The notes under the pieces are model-generated. The model did not search any database, was not told the origin of the DNA, and saw only the letters and a list, made by a program, of their open reading frames with translations. The translations under genes were made by a program, and so were the position numbers. DNA of 64,000 nucleotides, taken from positions 1-64,000 of the forward strand of contig JBMNRC010000010.1 in NCBI GenBank assembly GCA_050944455.1, in the 5' to 3' direction. Positions 42,835-51,375 of the stretch are shown one piece after another (within the stretch, counting starts at the first letter, position 1; every line of letters starts with the position of its first letter). Source of the DNA: Anthropogastromicrobium sp050944455 (GTDB lineage: Bacteria; Bacillota; Clostridia; Lachnospirales; Lachnospiraceae).

Positions 42835-43494
42835 TCACAGGCACCTGCCCAGGCCCTGGCCTTTTTTGACCAGCTTGTCCCGGTCTTTGGTGATCAGGTC
42901 GTCGTCGATATCAATAATGTACTTTTCGTAGGCATTGATGATCTGGGTGTTTTTATAGGAAGCTTTGCGCTGGAAATCGCTGCCGTACGAGGCGTGCACA
43001 TGGCCGTGCACCAGATACATCGGTTCGTATTTGTCCATCAGTTCCAGGAATATCCGGAAACCCTTGTGGGGAAGATCGGTTCCGTCGCCGATGCTGTAGG
43101 CCGGGGCGTGCGCCACGAGAATATCAAACCCGCCGGTTTTGCGGAACTTGAGCCACAGCTTGTGCACGCGCTTTTCCATCTCCTGCTCAGTGTACATATA
43201 CGGCCCCGGCTTGTACCGCATCGATCCCCCCAGCCCCAGGATTCTCAGCCCGTGGAAATCGTAAATCTGATCGTCGATGCAGATGCAGCCTTCCGGCGGC
43301 ACCCTGTCGTAAGTGACGTCATGATTCCCGTGAACATAAAGAACCGGGGCTTTCGTAAACGTGGCGAGAAACGAAAGGTATCTGGGATCCAGGTCGCCGC
43401 AGGAAATGATCAGGTCGATCCCTTCCAGCTTGGATTTGTCAAAGTAATCCCAGAGGCTTTTCGATTCCTCATCCGCAAGTACCATTATTCTCAT
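42835..43494 (-). CDS. Metallophosphoesterase (YfcE-like)
   Basis: A 219-residue calcineurin-like phosphoesterase. Motifs GDLD (33-36), GNHD (about 56-59), VAHAP (about 126-130) and GHVH (about 163) supply metal ligands. The first motif, normally D-x-H, reads ADEES here, so one ligand differs. Its start overlaps the stop of the BMP-like gene by four bases, so the two are translationally coupled and probably work together. The substrate may be a nucleotide or cyclic nucleotide; this is inference. Confidence 0.87.
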   Translation of the reverse strand: MRIMVLADEESKSLWDYFDKSKLEGIDLIISCGDLDPRYLSFLATFTKAPVLYVHGNHDVTYDRVPPEGCICIDDQIYDFHGLRILGLGGSMRYKPGPYMYTEQEMEKRVHKLWLKFRKTGGFDILVAHAPAYSIGDGTDLPHKGFRIFLELMDKYEPMYLVHGHVHASYGSDFQRKASYKNTQIINAYEKYIIDIDDDLITKDRDKLVKKGQGLGRCL

Positions 43495-45566
43495 AAATCA
43501 TCACTGCTTTTTCCCGGCGGTCCCGCGGGGTCCGGGCCGACGATCGCGATTCCCTCGTCACTTTCCAGATCCGCATTCGCGTTCTCCGCGGTTTTCTCAT
43601 TCTGTCCGGCGGTTTCCGCTTTCTCGACTTCTTCCTTTACCACTGCCTTCTCGACCGGAGCGGTACCCTGTACTTTCACAACGTTCTTCGCTTCCGCGCT
43701 GAGGTCTCCGGCCTTCGGGAAACTTCCGATCACGTTCTCCGCCAGCCAGTCCATGGTAATGATTTTCTCCGGTGCGAGCGCTTCATTCTCCTCCTGCTCA
43801 ATCTTTCCGTTCTGCGTGTAGAGCGTTCCGGAGAACGGGCGGAAGGCGCCGCTCGTGATATCCTGGCGGACAAGATCCACCAGGCGGACCACTTCCCTGG
43901 GAACATGGTCAGAGCAGATCAGCTCGATCGCCCCGGCGGACAATCCCCACCAGTATCCGAGCGCAAGCCCGTCCGGGTCATCCGAATCGTAAGTTCCGTC
44001 CAGGATCGACCGGGTCAGCCGGTAGTACATCTCGCCCCAGTGCCACATCGGCATCGCCAGGTTCACCACTTTATCGCCGTCCTGAATGTCCACCAGGCCG
44101 AAGCGGCGGGAACCGGAATCCAGATTCACCATCTCCGGCCCGGAAATGATATGGATGCCATTCTCCCCGAATCTCTTTTTGATTTCATCTTCAGCAGAGG
44201 TGCTGCTCCACTCCAGGTAGATCTTCGCGTTCGGGTTGGTCATCTTTGCGCCGTAGGCAAACGCGTTGATGTTGGCGATCATTCCGTTGATCGGATAATC
44301 GGCGATATAACCGATCTTTCCGTCAGAGCTCATCACGCCCGCGATGATGCCGGAGAGCAGTTTGGCCTCGTACAGTCTCGCGTAATAGGTGCGCACATAA
44401 TGGGTGTTCGCGTTGACGGAACAGTTGAGGAACTTGATCTCCGGATGTTTCACCGCCTCTTTGACGCTGGCTTCCAGGAACAGCGGCGAAGTGGTGAAAA
44501 TCACGTCGCTCTTGTCCGCGTAGGCCGCCTCAAAGGCGTGGTCCAGCGAATCCCCGGGCTCCACGTTATCCTGGTACATCGTCTCGACCTGACCCGCGAA
44601 CTGCTGCTCCAGATACATTCTGCCGAGCTCATGGCTGTAGGTCCATCCCGACGTCTCCCTGCTCTTTTCGTGGATGAAAGCGATCCTCAGCTTTCTCGCG
44701 GTTTCATCTCCGGTCAGAAGACGGGCAATGATGTTTTTCTTCGGAGCCTCGGGAGCCGGCTCCGTGACGATTTCCGTCTGCTGCTCCCTGGACCTGAGCC
44801 TGAATTCCTCACCGATCCGTCCGATATCTTCCTTCAGTTTGGCCGGCATGGCGTCCTTCAGCTCGTCATACGAATACATCCGCATGTATTCGAGAAAAGC
44901 TTCCGACACCGGGAGAGGTTCGCCGTTCTTATACACCTCCCGATAGGCGTTGCTGAAGCGGACATACGCGGAGCGCAGATCGGTAAGCTCATCCTCGGTG
45001 TAGGTGTCGCCCGGGCCCTTCCCCATCATCTGCTCCAGGCGGACATAGCACCCCGGCTTGCGGAACACAATGTAATTCACATTGGTTCGCTGGTAAAAAT
45101 CCATGAACTCGTAGTAGGCGATGTTCTCCGGGTCATCTGTCCTTCTCGGGACAATCCGGGTCACATTTCCGGGGATGGAGACGGCGCCGCAGTACTTGAG
45201 AACGCTGACCCGCTTGTTTCCTTCCTCCACATAATAGCGGTTCATGAATTCATAGCACTTGATCGGATCGCGGATGCCTTCGCTCAGGTGGATCTCGCAC
45301 AGATTGCTCCACTTGTACGCGAATTCGGACTGCGGTGACAGAAGCGGCATGTAGTTCGGCGCGAACGCCGTGCGGCGCCCCGCGGTGAGCGTTCCGACGA
45401 TCAGGTCGGCCGGAATCTGCTGCAGGCCGAGCCTGACTTCAGAGACGGTATCCGTCTGGGACAGGATTTCATCCAGCACCTGCAGATAAGGGTATTTTCC
45501 TTCCATCAGACACTGCGAATAGCTTTTCTTGCCCAGCCTTCTGGCTTTATCGTAATCTTCTGACAT
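43491..45566 (-). CDS. Cytoplasmic BMP-family (nucleoside-binding-like) protein with ParB-like N-terminus
   Basis: 691 residues without a signal peptide or lipobox. Residues about 85-135 resemble a ParB/Srx-like fold (GIRDPIKCYEFMNRYYVEEGNKRVSVLKY). Residues about 290-610 form a BMP/PnrA-type periplasmic-binding domain (LRIAFIHEKSRETSGWTYSHELGRMYLEQQF, VIFTTSPLF, AGVMSSDGKIGYIADYPI). The C-terminus is an acidic low-complexity tail. BMP proteins are normally lipoproteins that bind nucleosides for ABC import; this one must act inside the cell, perhaps as a sensor. GGGGAGG precedes the ATG. It overlaps the phosphoesterase gene. Confidence 0.85.
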   Translation of the reverse strand: MSEDYDKARRLGKKSYSQCLMEGKYPYLQVLDEILSQTDTVSEVRLGLQQIPADLIVGTLTAGRRTAFAPNYMPLLSPQSEFAYKWSNLCEIHLSEGIRDPIKCYEFMNRYYVEEGNKRVSVLKYCGAVSIPGNVTRIVPRRTDDPENIAYYEFMDFYQRTNVNYIVFRKPGCYVRLEQMMGKGPGDTYTEDELTDLRSAYVRFSNAYREVYKNGEPLPVSEAFLEYMRMYSYDELKDAMPAKLKEDIGRIGEEFRLRSREQQTEIVTEPAPEAPKKNIIARLLTGDETARKLRIAFIHEKSRETSGWTYSHELGRMYLEQQFAGQVETMYQDNVEPGDSLDHAFEAAYADKSDVIFTTSPLFLEASVKEAVKHPEIKFLNCSVNANTHYVRTYYARLYEAKLLSGIIAGVMSSDGKIGYIADYPINGMIANINAFAYGAKMTNPNAKIYLEWSSTSAEDEIKKRFGENGIHIISGPEMVNLDSGSRRFGLVDIQDGDKVVNLAMPMWHWGEMYYRLTRSILDGTYDSDDPDGLALGYWWGLSAGAIELICSDHVPREVVRLVDLVRQDITSGAFRPFSGTLYTQNGKIEQEENEALAPEKIITMDWLAENVIGSFPKAGDLSAEAKNVVKVQGTAPVEKAVVKEEVEKAETAGQNEKTAENANADLESDEGIAIVGPDPAGPPGKSSDDL

Positions 45567-45845
45567 GTTCAGTCCTCCCCGTGTTTTGTCAGTTCCTGTT
45601 CCATTATACCATTGCGGGGCGCTTCCCGATACCTGCCCCGGAACTTTTCACCCGGCGCGGACGGGCCGGGATTTCCTCAGTCTGGCCCTGCCCGCCATCC
45701 GGGATACAGGATACAGACAGGCCGGATTCCAGACACGCCGGGAGAATGTTTATGTCAGGTTGTTCCGTTCGGGAGCTGACAGCCGGGGACAGCCGGGCGT
45801 TCCTGTACGAACTCTTAAAACTTCCTTTCAGAAATCGTTGTATTC

Positions 45846-45874
45846 TTGCGTTAAAAGACAGTTCAGGATATAAT
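45846..45874 (+). promoter_or_regulatory. Promoter of the amidase gene
   Basis: -35 TTGCGT, a 17-bp spacer, -10 TATAAT, about 140 bp before the amidase start codon. The rest of the gap from 45567 shows no feature. Confidence 0.83.
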
Positions 45875-46014
45875 TTCCTTATTCAAGAGCCGGTTATCCG
45901 GCGCTGTTTTACCATTGCTGATTCATGGAGAACCCGGGAGATTCCCGGGCTGTACCCGAATAAATTTATCCTGCCGCGCGCCTTCCGCGCCGCAAGGAAA
46001 GAGAGGGAAATACA

Positions 46015-47364
46015 ATGAGAAAATCCAATGTCCTGAAAGGCCTTGCCCTGTCTGTGTGTGCCGTTTTTCTGCTATCAGGCTGCTACCAGGTTTCGACGGG
46101 CGATCCGGAAATCCCGACTGTCGCTTCAGCCACCGTTGCGGAGAATACCATAGAGGAAACCCAGACGGAGACAACCGCCGAGCCGGAATCTGAAACGGAA
46201 ACCGTGACGGAAGAAGCCGAAACCGAAACCGAAACGGCGGAAGAGGAGACAGAGACGGCAGAGACTGAGGAATCCGGCGCCAGCATGGACGTCGGCGCAA
46301 AGTGGTATGTGAACGCCGATACGCTGAACGTCCGATCCACCCCCTCCACGGACGGGGAGATCGTCGCGAAAATCTACCGCGGCTTTGAGGTTCTGATTCT
46401 GGAAACGAGCCCGGATATCGATCCGTGGGTCCGCGTGATGTTCCAGAACGACGACGGAACCAGCGGCGAGGGCTACGTCAGCAGTACTTACCTGGTGAAC
46501 ACAAAGAGCCAGACCCAGAGCTCCAGTGACAGCAGTACGGCGGCGTCAGCCGATACTTCCTCGGCAGCGGCGGCATCCACAGCATCCACAGCAGCGGCCG
46601 CAACTACAGCCGCGGCCGCTGCCACAACCGCGGCAACAACCGCGGCAGCCGCCACAACGGCGTCAACCACTGCGGCCGCAGCCACAACAGCGGCTGTCGT
46701 CACAACAACAACCACGGCGGCCGGCGCCTCGAACGGGCACATCGTGTGCATCGACGCCGGCCATCAGGCCTACGGCATTTCTGAAACCGAGCCAAACGGC
46801 CCCGGTTCCACGGTTATGAAAGCCAAGCTCACCACCGGAACCTCCGGCGTGGTCACCGGCGTGGCGGAGAGGGATCTGAACCTGACCATCGCCCTGAAGC
46901 TCCAGACGGAGCTCGTGAACCGCGGCTATCAGGTCGTCATGATCCGCACAACCAACGACTGTACGCTCAGCAACGCCGAACGCGCCCAGGTCGCCAACAG
47001 CAGCGGCGCCGAGGTCTTCCTGAGAATCCATGCCAACAGCAACACCGATTCGAGCATCAGCGGCGCGCAGTTCTACGCGCCTTCACCCGCCAACCCTTAT
47101 ATGAGCGCCGACGTCATCCAGGCCAGCAACAACCTTGCCAACACCATGCTGAACGCCTACTGCGCGGCAACCGGATGCGCCAACCGCGGGATGCTTCAGG
47201 ACGATACCATGACCGGCATCAACTGGTGCACCATCCCGGTTACGATCGCCGAGATGGGCTTCATGAGCAATCCCACCGAGGACGTCCTGATGGAAGATCC
47301 GTCCTATCAGGCGCTGATGGTGCAGGGCCTGGCAAACGGACTTGACGCTTACTTCGGGCTTTGA
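46015..47364 (+). CDS. N-acetylmuramoyl-L-alanine amidase lipoprotein with SH3b domain
   Basis: 449 residues. A lipoprotein signal ends in LLSGC (Cys22), then a Thr/Glu-rich spacer (about 30-90), an SH3b wall-binding domain (WYVNADTLNVRSTPSTDGEI, about 97-165), an Ala/Thr linker (about 170-240) and an Amidase_3 domain. Zinc and catalytic residues are seen in CIDAGHQ, AERDLN, RIHANS and IAEMGFMSN. It cleaves the bond between MurNAc and the stem peptide at the cell surface, in growth or daughter-cell separation. It is a single gene with its own promoter and terminator. Confidence 0.95.
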   Translation: MRKSNVLKGLALSVCAVFLLSGCYQVSTGDPEIPTVASATVAENTIEETQTETTAEPESETETVTEEAETETETAEEETETAETEESGASMDVGAKWYVNADTLNVRSTPSTDGEIVAKIYRGFEVLILETSPDIDPWVRVMFQNDDGTSGEGYVSSTYLVNTKSQTQSSSDSSTAASADTSSAAAASTASTAAAATTAAAAATTAATTAAAATTASTTAAAATTAAVVTTTTTAAGASNGHIVCIDAGHQAYGISETEPNGPGSTVMKAKLTTGTSGVVTGVAERDLNLTIALKLQTELVNRGYQVVMIRTTNDCTLSNAERAQVANSSGAEVFLRIHANSNTDSSISGAQFYAPSPANPYMSADVIQASNNLANTMLNAYCAATGCANRGMLQDDTMTGINWCTIPVTIAEMGFMSNPTEDVLMEDPSYQALMVQGLANGLDAYFGL

Positions 47365-47534
47365 TTTCTGTCTTACCCGCTGCCGGGAGAGAATCGGCCG
47401 GAAATCTGCAGAGAATCACCCGGAAAACGGAAGATAATCACTCAGATTCCGAAAAATTCAATCCGCTGCCTGAAGGATCAGGATCAGAACAATAAACTGA
47501 ACCTCCAGATGAATATTCCTGCAGGCTGAAATGG

Positions 47535-47577
47535 CGAAGGGCCGGAACCGATCAAGGTTCTGGCCCTTCGTTTTATA
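47535..47577 (+). terminator. Terminator after the amidase gene
   Basis: GAAGGGCCGGAACC-GATCAA-GGTTCTGGCCCTTC followed by GTTTTAT; a 14-bp stem with one mismatch-type pair. The rest of 47365-47699 contains only degenerate sequence. Confidence 0.87.
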
Positions 47578-47699
47578 TTGATTTTCTTCTTATTATTGCT
47601 TCCCCCCGGAAACGACCGCGCGAATTGCACTGTTCCGCTTCAGCCGGGTTCCTGACTTCGGCTCCGATAATCGCGGCACGGCCCGCGTCAGGCGCCGGA

Positions 47700-48458
47700 T
47701 CACTTTTTCTTCTTGTAGGAATCGACCTTCAGAATCTTCTTTGCGAGAGCGATCTGCTCGTCGGTCGGCGGCTCGACGCCTTCCAGCGTGTACGGGATCT
47801 TGAGCTCCTCCCACTTGTAAACGCCCATCGTGTGGTACGGGAGAATATCAACCTCCTCCACGTTCTTCAGCGTCGCGATAAAGTCCGCGGTTCTCTGCAG
47901 ATCCTCCTCGTCGGTGTTCACGCCCGGAACCAGCACGTGGCGGATCCACACGGGCTTCCCGATATCGGAGAGATATCTCGCGCAGTCGAGGATATTCTCA
48001 TTGGTCTTCCCGGTGAGCCATTTGTGTTTCTCCGGATCGATATGCTTGATGTCGAACAGAAGAAGATCCGTGACCTTCATCAGCGTCTCAAACTTCGAGA
48101 AGAACGGCTCCTCCCGGGTGAAAGGCTGCGCCGCGGTATCGATGCAGGTATTGATTCCGCGCTCATGGGCCTTGGTGAACAGGTCGATCATGAAATCCAT
48201 CTGCAGAAGCGGTTCGCCGCCGCTCACCGTCAGGCCGCCCTTGTCTCCCCAGTAGGCCCTGGTGCGCTCGACCTTGTCCAGAAGCTCGTCAGCCGTGTAC
48301 AGCGTAACGTCTTTTCTGGCCCAGGTGTCCGGATTGTGGCAGTAGCGGCAGCGCAAGTTGCAGCCGTTCACAAAGATAACATAGCGGATTCCCGGTCCGT
48401 CGGATCCGCCGAAAGATTCCAGCGAATGAATAACTCCCTTAATAGGTTGCTCAGCCAT
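47700..48458 (-). CDS. pflA: Pyruvate formate-lyase activating enzyme
   Basis: A 252-residue radical SAM activase. Cys33, Cys37 and Cys40 (CNLRCRYC) bind the [4Fe-4S] cluster and TVSGGEPLLQ binds SAM. It makes the glycyl radical on PflB. The start at 48458 has GGAGGCAGAAA upstream. It follows pflB, but a terminator lies between them, so it should be made at a lower level than PflB. Confidence 0.97.
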   Translation of the reverse strand: MAEQPIKGVIHSLESFGGSDGPGIRYVIFVNGCNLRCRYCHNPDTWARKDVTLYTADELLDKVERTRAYWGDKGGLTVSGGEPLLQMDFMIDLFTKAHERGINTCIDTAAQPFTREEPFFSKFETLMKVTDLLLFDIKHIDPEKHKWLTGKTNENILDCARYLSDIGKPVWIRHVLVPGVNTDEEDLQRTADFIATLKNVEEVDILPYHTMGVYKWEELKIPYTLEGVEPPTDEQIALAKKILKVDSYKKKK

Positions 48459-48527
48459 TTTCTGCCTCCTGCCTGTATGTGAAAACCGGTTCCCTGAACG
48501 GTTGACCGGCCGCACCGGCTGCTTGAT

Positions 48528-48563
48528 GATAAAAACGGGGGCAGGTTTTTGCACCTGCCCCCC
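48528..48563 (-). terminator. Terminator between pflB and pflA
   Basis: Minus strand GGGGGCAGGT-6 nt-ACCTGCCCCC followed by GTTTTTATC; a perfect 10-bp stem. Partial read-through would set the PflB:PflA ratio. Confidence 0.88.
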
Positions 48564-48605
48564 TGATAAGTCAGTTCCGAGAACTGTCAGGCCCGAATCG
48601 TAAGA

Positions 48606-50909
48606 TTAAAGGGTCTTGTGGCAGGTTCTCTTGATGACATCCAGCTGCTGTTCCTTGGTCAGGCTGATGAACTTGACCGCGTAACCGGAAACACGGATGG
48701 TGAAGTTAGCGTACTCCGGCTTCTCCGGATGGTTCATGCAGTCGACAAGCTTCTCAGTGCCGAAGACGTTGACGTTCAGGTGATGAGCGCCGCGGCTGAA
48801 GTATCCGTCAAGAACATTGACCAGTCTGTCAGCACGCTCGCCGTCCTCGTTGCCGAGTGCGCTCGGGCTGATGGTCTGGGTGTTGGAGATACCGTCGAGT
48901 GCGTACTCATACGGAACCTTAGCGACAGAGTTCAGGGAAGCGATCAGGCCGCTCTTCTCTGCACCGTAGGACGGGTTGGCACCCGGAGACAGCGGTTCCT
49001 TGTCCGGACGTCCATCCGGAAGAGTACCGGTAGCCTTGCCATAAACGACGTTGGAAGTAATGGTAAGGATAGAGGTAGTCGGCTCGGAATTGCGGTAGGT
49101 GTGATGCTTCTTGATCTTGGTGATGAAGGTGCGAAGAAGCCATACCGCGATGTCGTCCGCGCGGTCATCGTCGTTGCCGTAACGCGGGAAGTCTCCCTCG
49201 ATGACGAAGTCGGTAGCGATGTTGTCAGCGGAGGTAACCTTTCCGGTCTTCGGGTTGGTTACGGAAACCGTGGTGCGGACAGGCTTAACCTTAGCGTACT
49301 TGATTGCGCTCAGGGAGTCGACAACGTGAGAGAATCCTGCGATACCGGTTGCGAAGGTTCTGCGGACATCGGTATCGATCAGAGCCATCTCGGCTGCCTC
49401 ATAGTAGTACTTGTCGTGCATGTACTGAATGAGGTTCAGGACGTTGACATAGATGCCGGCCAGCCACTCAAGCATGACGTCGTACTTCTTCATGACATCG
49501 TCATAAACAAGATAGCCGTCGCTGTCTTCCTTGGTCGGCTGATATGCCGGAGCAACCTGCATTGCGGTGTGCTCGTCAACGCCGCCGTTGATCGCGTACA
49601 GAAGAGCCTTTGCCAGGTTAGCGCGGGCACCGAAGAACTGCATTTCCTTACCGGTCTGGGTAGCGGAGACGCAGCAGCAGATGGAGTAATCATCGCCCCA
49701 GATCGGTCTCATGACATCGTCGTTCTCATACTGGATGGAAGATGTCTTGACGGAGATCGATGCGGCGTAGGTTCTGAACGCAAGCGGAAGTCTCTTGGTG
49801 TAAAGAACAGTCAGGTTCGGTTCCGGAGCCGGTCCCATGTTCTCAAGGGTGTGCAGGAAACGGAAGTCGTTCTTGGTGACCATGTTGCGTCCGTCCTGTC
49901 CCATACCAGCTACCTCAAGAGTAGCCCATACCGGGTCGCCGGAGAACAGTTCGTTGTAGGACTTGATACGGGCGAACTTGACCATACGAAGCTTCATGAC
50001 GAAGTGGTCGATGAGCTCCTGTGCCTGAGACTCGGTGATGACGCCGTTCTTGAGATCTCTCTCGATGTAGATATCAAGGAAGGTGGAGACACGGCCGACG
50101 GACATTGCGGCACCGTTCTGGGTCTTGATCGCCGCAAGATATCCGAAGTACAGCCACTGAACAGCTTCCTTCGCGTTCTTTGCCGGCTTGGAGATATCGA
50201 AGCCGTAACTCTGCGCCATGACCTTCATCGCCTTGAGGGCCTTGATCTGATCAGCAAGCTCCTCTCTCTGGCGGATGACGTCATCGGTCATCGTTCCGTC
50301 GCCGCAGTTAGCGAAGTCGTTCTGCTTTTCCTTGATCAGGAAATCGATGCCGTAAAGAGCGACACGGCGATAGTCGCCTACGATACGGCCGCGGCCGTAG
50401 GTATCAGGAAGACCGGTCAGGATCTTGTTGTGACGGCAGACCTTCATCTCAGGGGTGTAAGCGTCGAAAACGCCGTCGTTGTGCGTCTTGTGGTAAACCG
50501 TGAAGATCTTGTGCAGCTCGGGATCCGGGGTGTATCCGTACATCTCGCAGGATTCCTCAGCCATCTTGATGCCGCCGTACGGCATGAACGCTCTCTTCAG
50601 GGGCTTATCGGTCTGAAGGCCGACAATCTGCTCGAGATCCTTCATGTCATCGTTGATGTAAGCTGCGCCGTAAGCGGTGATATCGGAAACGACCTTGGTC
50701 TCCATATCAAGCACGCCGCCGTGATCTCTCTCAGCCTTCTGGAGTTTCTGAACCTCGTTCCACAGGGTTGTGGTAGCGTCGGTCGGGCCGGCAAGGAAAC
50801 TGGAATCACCATCATACGGAGTGTAGTTATTCTGGATGAAATCGCGGACATTTACTTCTGACGTCCAAAGTCTGCCCTTGAAGCCATCCCACTCTTTAAA
50901 CTGTGCCAT
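48606..50909 (-). CDS. pflB: Formate C-acetyltransferase (pyruvate formate-lyase)
   Basis: A 767-residue glycyl radical enzyme that converts pyruvate and CoA to acetyl-CoA and formate in anaerobic fermentation. The catalytic cysteines are in CCCV (411-414; the family pair corresponds to 412-413) and the radical glycine is in RVSGYAV (Gly742). The length equals that of E. coli PflB. The codon usage is visibly more selective than that of its neighbours, as expected for an abundant enzyme. AGGAGG precedes the ATG. Confidence 0.98.
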   Translation of the reverse strand: MAQFKEWDGFKGRLWTSEVNVRDFIQNNYTPYDGDSSFLAGPTDATTTLWNEVQKLQKAERDHGGVLDMETKVVSDITAYGAAYINDDMKDLEQIVGLQTDKPLKRAFMPYGGIKMAEESCEMYGYTPDPELHKIFTVYHKTHNDGVFDAYTPEMKVCRHNKILTGLPDTYGRGRIVGDYRRVALYGIDFLIKEKQNDFANCGDGTMTDDVIRQREELADQIKALKAMKVMAQSYGFDISKPAKNAKEAVQWLYFGYLAAIKTQNGAAMSVGRVSTFLDIYIERDLKNGVITESQAQELIDHFVMKLRMVKFARIKSYNELFSGDPVWATLEVAGMGQDGRNMVTKNDFRFLHTLENMGPAPEPNLTVLYTKRLPLAFRTYAASISVKTSSIQYENDDVMRPIWGDDYSICCCVSATQTGKEMQFFGARANLAKALLYAINGGVDEHTAMQVAPAYQPTKEDSDGYLVYDDVMKKYDVMLEWLAGIYVNVLNLIQYMHDKYYYEAAEMALIDTDVRRTFATGIAGFSHVVDSLSAIKYAKVKPVRTTVSVTNPKTGKVTSADNIATDFVIEGDFPRYGNDDDRADDIAVWLLRTFITKIKKHHTYRNSEPTTSILTITSNVVYGKATGTLPDGRPDKEPLSPGANPSYGAEKSGLIASLNSVAKVPYEYALDGISNTQTISPSALGNEDGERADRLVNVLDGYFSRGAHHLNVNVFGTEKLVDCMNHPEKPEYANFTIRVSGYAVKFISLTKEQQLDVIKRTCHKTL

Positions 50910-50921
50910 TGTGTTACCTCC

Positions 50922-50936
50922 TTATAGTAACTATAA
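50922..50936. promoter_or_regulatory. 7-1-7 palindrome before the pflB RBS
   Basis: TTATAGT-A-ACTATAA, a perfect palindrome beside the AGGAGG of pflB. It resembles a PerR-type box (TTATAATnATTATAA, 13 of 15). In RNA it could also form a 6-bp hairpin beside the RBS. Confidence 0.55.
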
Positions 50937-50969
50937 GTGCCGGAGAACCTCTCTCCCGGCTCTGCACAT

Positions 50970-50998
50970 AGTTTAGCATATCGATTTCGCCATTACAA
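50970..50998 (-). promoter_or_regulatory. pflB promoter
   Basis: Minus strand -35 TTGTAA (50993-50998), a 17-bp spacer, -10 TAAACT (50970-50975). The leader is about 53 nt. Confidence 0.8.
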
Positions 50999-51026
50999 GG
51001 GTCGTAAAGCGCCAGATTGTTCTTTT

Positions 51027-51041
51027 TGAGAAACATTCCCA
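51027..51041. promoter_or_regulatory. Fur-like box, weaker copy
   Basis: TGAGAAACATTCCCA, two mismatches from the perfect palindrome at 51051. The centres are 24 bp apart. Confidence 0.5.
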
Positions 51042-51050
51042 AAATTATTT

Positions 51051-51065
51051 TGAGAATTATTCTCA
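51051..51065. promoter_or_regulatory. Fur-like 7-1-7 palindrome upstream of pflB
   Basis: TGAGAAT-T-ATTCTCA, a perfect 7-1-7 palindrome with the geometry of Fur-family boxes. It lies about 95 bp upstream of the predicted pflB transcription start, a position more usual for activation than for blocking. The rest of the gap to 51375 has no feature. Confidence 0.6.
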
Positions 51066-51375
51066 TTTTTAATTTTTCCCTTTCGCTTCGCCGGTCAGAT
51101 GGAAACTGCCGCTTTTTTCCGCTAAAGTGCGGCTCCATTTTCAGGCATGAGGAACAGGCGAAATTTCAATCTGAGAATGATTCCTGATTTAAACTCGTTT
51201 ATTCTTTTGAATTGTACATCTGTGCCTTGCGGCACCATCGCAGCCAGCCCTATTCCGGTCTGTCCTGCTTTTTGTGCTGTGGAGCTGATCCGCTCGGCTG
51301 TATCCCGCAGCCATCGCGGGCCGTTTCAGACTGCCGGAAACAGCGCATTCGCTTCGCTGGCACAGCATCCCGCGG

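Noticed and set aside
48618..50861. 747-codon plus-strand ORF opposite pflB
   Set aside because: It is a complete shadow of a highly conserved gene with strong codon bias; no independent signals.
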